Below are positions 58,081 to 64,000 of a stretch of DNA of 64,000 bases, in pieces. The stretch comes from Stenopsyche tienmushanensis (taxonomy: Eukaryota > Arthropoda > Insecta > Trichoptera > Stenopsychidae), in contig WACJ01000222.1 of the NCBI GenBank assembly GCA_008973525.1, positions 372,001 through 436,000 of the forward strand. Reading direction: 5' to 3'. Made by a program: the position numbers and the translations under genes. Every line of letters starts with the position of its first letter. Position 1 is the stretch's first letter. The notes beneath the pieces were generated by a model. It was given only the letters and a program-made list of their open reading frames with translations, did no database searches and was not told where the DNA came from.

Positions 58081-60783
58081 CAGTAAGATTTGAAGTTTCT
58101 CGCATGAGTATCTATCTATTCGTCGGCCTTCTTATTCTTCTAACGACAAGCCTCGAAACGGACAACCTATCCAGGCGGGTGAAGCAGCCCTGAAGTCTAC
58201 AATTGAAAGCAATCTGATGTTGACCATAGAAAAATCATCGACAAGATTCAAAAATAAGTGGTTTGAGTTTCATACATATAAACCGACTGCAACATCTCGA
58301 CTCAATGGCTAAACACTAGCAGATTGTTACAAGAAAAATAGCTAAGTAGGAAAGCCTGAAAACTGCTCTTTCATACTATTTTTAGTTAAAAGTCGTTGGA
58401 TTTTATGAGAATAATCTACGAAATTATTTTGTAAAAGAAAAGCTTAATAAAGCTTAAGAAAATTATTTTGAATTTCATTTAAAAACGACATTATTTATGG
58501 TTACCCTAATAGTTCATAAAAACTGAAAAAATGTTTAATTTTTACTGACTATGCAATGGTTATGGGTTTTATCAGATCCAAAGTGAAGATTATTTTTTAA
58601 GACCACTGCAGCTTAAAATCATGACCCGAACGAATGCTAGCATTCTCGAAGCTTATCACTGATCTAAATTATTAAAGCTTTGAACACGATTATTTTCACA
58701 CCCAACTGTATTTATTCGTGAGATTTAAACCTTTTTACCGTATGGAATTAATATAAAATAATCCCCATATTTCCCATATTATACTTTGAATTTATTTCAG
58801 TTAAGACTTTAATTATTATTCAATATCATATTCAAATTCAAATATTTGAGCCCTAATTATCATCGGATGGAGCTGCCAGCCAAATTTTTAAACATTGGCT
58901 TATAATAATATCATCGGCCCTGACACACCTAATTATTCATTAATTTATTCATACATGTAAGATCTTTATTTATATAAAAGCCTTCAAAACTTAAAGACCA
59001 TTTCTTAAAATTCAACTTAAGAATTTTCATATTTAAGTCGGAGCTAATCTCATTGTTTGAATAATCCATCAACAAAGACTATTTAAGAGCGGTTCTAAGA
59101 TTTTCCATGAAATTCAAAATAAAACTATTTTTACGTCTTCTTTACCCAAGATTCAGACATTTTAAAAAGCCAAATGTGTCGTTCGAAGTTGTTTATCCAA
59201 TAACCCAAATATTACATGCTGCATGCGAAATATTAAATGTTATTTTTAGTTGAATACTAAAAATAATACTTTTTAGGATAAGATTAAACAGTATTTTCCT
59301 CAGTCTAACAATTGCCTCCTTGTTTATGTTTATTTGATAAAATGTTTGCTTAAAAGGATCTTTAGCATAAGTTTTGTTAAATATTCGAAGAAGAAAGTAG
59401 TTGAGTAGCAGTTATATTTTCATATGAATTGATGATGGAAGGGAGTGTAAATTAAGATGAATTGGTAAACATGAAAATCAACCTCAATTCCAACAAGCTT
59501 AAAAGCTTGAAAATATTTCATTCATAATAATTCAAGCATAAATCTCACTTTAAGGTTTTGGAAGAAATACAAGATTTTTCAAGTATATATTTATAGTAAT
59601 TTAAAAATATTTATTATTAAATTTAGATACAGATATTCATAATTTTAAGGGCAAATATAGACATTTATAAGATTTATTTTTTTTATAAATAAAACGCTCA
59701 TTATATGCTTGGATGATCAAATAAATAAGAAACGCATTATTTTCTGATAATATTGTTGTACGTCAAAATTTTGACTCAAACGAAAGCTCTTTTGCATGCA
59801 AAATTGGATAATGCTAAAAGCTTTCAAAGCTTAAAAGCTGAGGCGTTTTTTTTTTCATCAATTATTATTAGTATTAAACTATGATTTGAGTTTCTAAGCA
59901 CAAAGCTTTTTTAAATGCTAATACGTATAAAGAATATAACAAATTGTTATTTCATTTAAATTCGGTTCTATTATTTATTGTAATAGAACTTACTTAACTT
60001 ACTAGAATTATTGTAAATAAAACAAGTTGTTTTATGACATTAAGTATGAAATATAATGTCGTTCAGGGCCGAAACAAGGGCGCGGCAAAGCAGGCGCCCG
60101 CCACGGGCGCAACTAGGCTTGGGGCGCAAAACGTAGAATACCGACCCGGTCGAGAGTCGTACATGGCTTTTATTTTACTCGATCATTCAAATTTACATGA
60201 ATCAACACTGTTTGACTCTGTCCGTTTTTATAATACATATTAAGTTATCTAATCCCTCTATTCTTCGTAATCGCTTAAAAGCCCGCAATAAAATAAAGAC
60301 AACAATATTTTCGACCGATTGTAAAATTTAAACAACCCACCCGATCAGTCTTCTTCGGACAATTTCGTTACATAATGAGAGTTTGTAATCGTTCTGTAGA
60401 CATGTTCAGGTACGGCATCCGATCGCGAGACGCTCATTCGTCATATCAGCGGTCCGAAGAGCGGACCGATTGGACATACAGACCTTGTGGCCACTCCTTT
60501 CTTTTTTTAGGACATTTTGTTGAATTTGGAATTGCTCGTCGTTGACGTTTATGGCATGCCAGTTTAATTTTGAAAAAAGTATTAAACAGTGACTTTTTCA
60601 CGATTAATTTGGCGCTGGTATATTTCATGCGGATTGGTATCGTCTAAAATCCGATAATTTTGTTTATTCACACATCCATTTATTTAAAAATTAGCACTTA
60701 TTTTGAAAATAAAATATGAGAATTTGCACATGTTGCTCAACATTATAACCTTACAAAATAATTTTCCATATACTATTAAATAA
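58081..60783. other. AT-rich sequence with a short GC-rich patch
   Basis: Almost no ORFs for 2 kb. At about 60066-60130 a GC-rich patch starts CAGGGCCGAAACAAGGGCG and holds GGCGCCCGCCACGGGCG. This resembles the end of a 'GGCGCC'-type hAT element, but no partner end was found. The small ORF 60034-60243 merely spans it. Confidence 0.35.
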
Positions 60784-60995
60784 TCTAATATATAAAAATC
60801 AATGTTTGTTTGTCCGTATTTAATGCGCTGCCATACCGTTCATTCGATTGCAATAAAACTTTATCAACTTATTATTTACACATGCGGAAATAACATAGGC
60901 ATAGTAAAAATATTGTTTGTGGGCGCAGTTTGTTATACGTGACGTTTATCGTATGCACTATGTTGGCGCATATTGGTCTGGTGGTTGCTAAGATT
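60784..60995. mobile_element. Family L left end (copy 6)
   Basis: TCTAATATATAAAAATCAAT, TTTAATGCGCTGCCATACCG, GATTGCAATAAAACTTTATC, ATAACATAGGCATAGTAAAA and ATGCACTATGTTGGCGCATA match the left ends at 3.6 and 25.2 kb. No right end follows within the window. Confidence 0.6.
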
Positions 60996-62028
60996 ATGTC
61001 GAACGATGAAGTGTGTTAATGATGTGAATATCAAATTCCTTTTTGTGTTTTTTTTAAGCTCCGATTTTTTATGACCAATACATGTATGAATGTATAATGT
61101 AGACTATTATTTTTATATATATTTTGGACTTAAATATAAATTGTCGTAAATATTTCACCATACAAACGAGCGTAAATGTTCTTTATTTCTAGAAAAATCT
61201 TACATGGAGATTGCTTATATCCGATATCAGATATGATACCGTAAAAGAAATAATTTAATATTCATTGTAGCAGTCCAGTAATAAAAGCTCAGGGAGCATA
61301 TCATTTCTATTATCCCACAAATGAAAAGAGCAAAATTTTCAAAATTACGTTCCGACTTATTTAACCGGAGAATATTGAGGAAGTAATGGGGCGTATAAAA
61401 ATTTAATTTAAAAAATTCCTTCGCCTTTGGATGTTCCTCACGCGTGCGATTCGACACAATATTATCTGTAGCCTTCCCGCACATAACTCTTCCGCGATTT
61501 CATTTTCTTCTCCACATACCGAAGACATCTCTCTTTCTTTAAAGGAAATCCTCGGAACGGGGAGCATACGCAAAGAGGGTCGCATTTTTGGGGGTGCCGT
61601 TCAACCCCCTGCGCCAAAGCACCGACGGCGGCCCGGGCTCTTGTTATCGTCTCCCACGCTTCGTTACACCCGATAGACTTTATCTGTCGCGAACATAAAT
61701 TGAACCGGCTCTGGGCGACCCCAGACGCCCTTTGCAGGGTTAAGGCATAAAAGGATGTCGGTTTTCCGCACTATACGTGAGACAAAAACAACGGTGATTC
61801 TCAATTGAGGTGAGGTCGGTCGAGAAATCTACGACGGGATAAAAAAATCTACATCCACGTGCACGTGGATGGAGATCGAATTTAGAAAAACAGGGCTTTT
61901 CAACATTTTTTTTAAATATTTAAACAAAAATAATGAAACATTTCATTAAATTGACGCTAATAAGTGATTGGACTATTAACAAAAAGATATTGGGTTCAAA
62001 TCTACAAAAGATATGAAAAAATGATATA
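60996..62028. other. Unassigned sequence, GC-richer at 61.43-61.80 kb
   Basis: Overlapping ORFs (61227-61585 minus, 61431-61676 plus) in the GC-richer part are unrecognised. TTCGTTACACCCGATAGACT and neighbouring sequence show no repeat elsewhere in the window. This could be a unique host segment. Confidence 0.35.
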
Positions 62029-62545
62029 AACACTGAAACCTTTATTTGTGCAACTTTTTTTTATGCGATTTCGTGCGAAGTTATGCGGTTAAACGTCCTT
62101 TATTCTGGCTTAGATTTTTGAAAAAAAAAAAGATTTCGTTTCTTTGCATTTTTCCAATGTTTTGACGTTTAAAAATAGTTTTTCCAAAAGAATTTTCAAA
62201 ATTCCAACTACTTACGGAGTTATAGCTATTTTAATGATGTGGCAACTTGGCCGACCCTTCCATAATGAAATCTTATCTCTAATCTCTCACAACGAAAACT
62301 ATCATACAGCGATGATAGTTTGTAATTAAAATAATTAGTATTTCTCTAGTGGATGTGTCATTTGAGATGCTAGATGTCAGACATCCGATTAAAAATGTAC
62401 CAATTATGCAATATGTCTTTAAAATGTTACCAAAAATGTTATTTTTTGATTGCCTTATTGTTTTTTTATTATTAGCTTTTTTTGCAATTTTGGATATATT
62501 TTTTTATAGCCGTTTCAAAGTTATGCGATTTTTAAAATCCATGGA
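62029..62545. mobile_element. Family T repeat, copy 6 (right end lost)
   Basis: A decayed left end (CACTGAAACCTTTATTTGTG) is followed by GAAGTTATGCGG, CATTTTTCCAATGTTTTGAC, CTACTTACGGAGTTATAGCT, AACTATCATACAGCGATGAT and GTTTCAAAGTTATGCGATTT. After CCATGGAATG at about 62545 similarity stops, so the terminal 90-100 bases are missing. Confidence 0.6.
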
Positions 62546-64000
62546 ATGTGACGAGCGATGCTCGTACTTCTCTCCAGGAATATATCAACAGTTGCTTCCC
62601 AAGGCAGATAAGGGATAAAATCACCATAAAAAATCCTCTTTCTAAAAAGTTTAAAAGTGATAGCATCCCATATTCCCAATTTACATCTGTGTTGAATCCC
62701 TTTTGTAGAATTGTCCAGATCCAGATGTTTAGCGTCATATATGATTTGATCATGATCTTTCTATATGTTTGCTACCATTCAAATCCACGACTAAAGGAAC
62801 TCGAGGAATTTCGCATTACAAAGCTAGTTGTTGTTTAAGATGTACTAACAGTGGCGAAGGATAAACTTACTGATCAAACGTACATGCCCATGACTTCCTG
62901 AATCAATCTAATCGAATCTATACTAAATATTTAGTTCTGAATAATATAAAAAAACACTCAAAACTTTGCTCTCGAGTATATATTCTTTGCTGATATTTTA
63001 AACACCACAATGTATTTTGAAAGCCGATTCTGAGTTTACTGATGTTGTTCGCATATTTCAGAAAATTGAAGAATTATATTTACTCCTGAGCGTTTTCACA
63101 GACATACTGCTGATATATTATGTGAATTTAGCTTTAATTAATGTAATAAAATCATTTTCGAATGATTAAAAATAAGATTTTATAAGCATTTGACATCGAG
63201 ATTAACTTTTGCATTAAGAATTTTTTTTGCTGAAATGAATACATTTTGATGGTAAATTACGTTCGTTTATTTCTTAAAATGGACAGCTAAATGTTAAATA
63301 TCATAAATCAAAGCGGATTTTTTCGCTGCTTTTTCGACGCTAAGATATGTCATGTTTGGCAACATCGATTGTCAGCGATCAAATTTTAATTGTCGTTTTG
63401 AAATGTATTGAATACTTAATGAGTTCTCATTCTAGGTCCCTTATTTTTATCCTTGAGAAATGATTAATATTCATGAAATGGGCCGAGAAAATATTAACAT
63501 ACAGAAACAGGGAAATCGGGAAATTGTATACTCGGAATGTCCTTGGAACGAAATTACTTATTATACAATACATTACTTCTAAAATTAACATGGAATACTT
63601 GGAGCGAAACAAAAAATAATTCTATAAAATGGCCGTGTATTATTTTCGGCTCTTTCCATTTCATCCGATAGTTCTAAGATTACGCGAATACGTTAAATCA
63701 AACTTTTGAACTTATCGATGGATTAGGGATGAAGTTTTCGCTTTTATCAACGCATGATGTCAATCATAGCCGAAAGAAAACTGATCATCTTAAAGAAGGT
63801 AAAAAGTTTTCTCGAACCTAACAAGATAAGCTGCGGTATGCGAATTGAGTAAAGGCGTTCACAGAAAATCTCTAAGGATTTCAATATATAAAAATCAAAT
63901 AAACGTATTCCCTTTTTTTTCCTCCATATGTTTGTTCGGCGAAAATTTGATTTTCTTTTGAAAATATTTACTAAAACGTCAATTCGATAGCAAATTTGTC
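62546..64000. other. Unassigned AT-rich sequence to the window end
   Basis: ORFs at 62532-62753 (minus) and 62548-62838 (plus) overlap and are unrecognised. At about 63885, CAATATATAAAAATCAAATA and TATGTTTGTTCGGCGAAAAT look like the start of another interspersed element cut off by the window edge. Confidence 0.4.

Noticed and set aside
61985..62025. B-box-like GGGTTCAAATC
   Set aside because: No matching A box or cloverleaf at the right distance.
1..64000. CRISPR arrays, operons, riboswitches, phage or bacterial genes
   Set aside because: None seen. Base composition, transposon families and absence of packed ORFs indicate a metazoan nuclear genome.

Overview
The window looks like nuclear DNA of an arthropod, most likely an insect. 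It is very AT-rich, has no closely packed long ORFs, and holds a typical arthropod set of transposable elements: R1-clade-like non-LTR retrotransposons, mauritiana-like and other mariners, piggyBac, and hAT elements of the ZBED5/FAM200 type. The order and species cannot be read from the sequence. No rRNA, CRISPR, operon or bacterial gene is present, and no host protein gene can be named with confidence. The only possible host coding sequence is one unrecognised candidate exon near 45.5 kb and a few weak ORFs.

Everything recognisable is mobile-element debris. From left to right it includes: a possible hAT remnant (0.45 kb); copies of a GTGCGATTT/GTTATGCGG repeat with inverted ends, here 'family T' (0.85, 17.8, 33.9, 40.9, 46.6 and 62.0 kb); a long-inverted-terminus family, 'family L' (3.6, 18.3, 25.2-30.6, 49.3 and 60.8 kb); an internally deleted piggyBac between TTAA sites (5.36-6.12 kb); three 5'-truncated R1-like copies, all on the minus strand (8.7, 22.8 and 55.9 kb); four decayed mariner transposase copies from at least three lineages (15.2, 35.8, 40.3 and 43.3 kb); hAT elements (28.1-30.5, 39.6 and 55.7-57.8 kb, plus fragments); three LTR-like repeats, 'family S' (19.1, 30.9 and 37.2 kb); an unclassified GC-richer repeat, 'family O' (21.6, 31.3 and 55.4-58.1 kb); and two further repeat pairs, N1 (13.2/44.9 kb) and N2 (33.1/51.9 kb).

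The clearest structures are nested insertions with legible target-site duplications. At 55.4-58.1 kb an R1-like element with an imperfect 15-16 bp duplication sits in a short hAT with a perfect 8-bp TACTAGGC duplication, which sits in family O. At 25.2-30.6 kb family L carries, in its right end, a 2.38-kb hAT with a perfect TATTAGAC duplication. That hAT contains a 71-bp TTAA-flanked piggyBac-like MITE, a 339-bp near-perfect foldback hairpin and a decayed hAT transposase. Other copies of O and L in the window act as empty-site controls.

No transposase or reverse transcriptase here looks intact; each has frameshifts, stops, deletions or lost key residues. The window therefore reads as a transposon graveyard, or the interior of a large intron or heterochromatic/intergenic domain. 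It could serve as a source of small RNAs, but that is inference.
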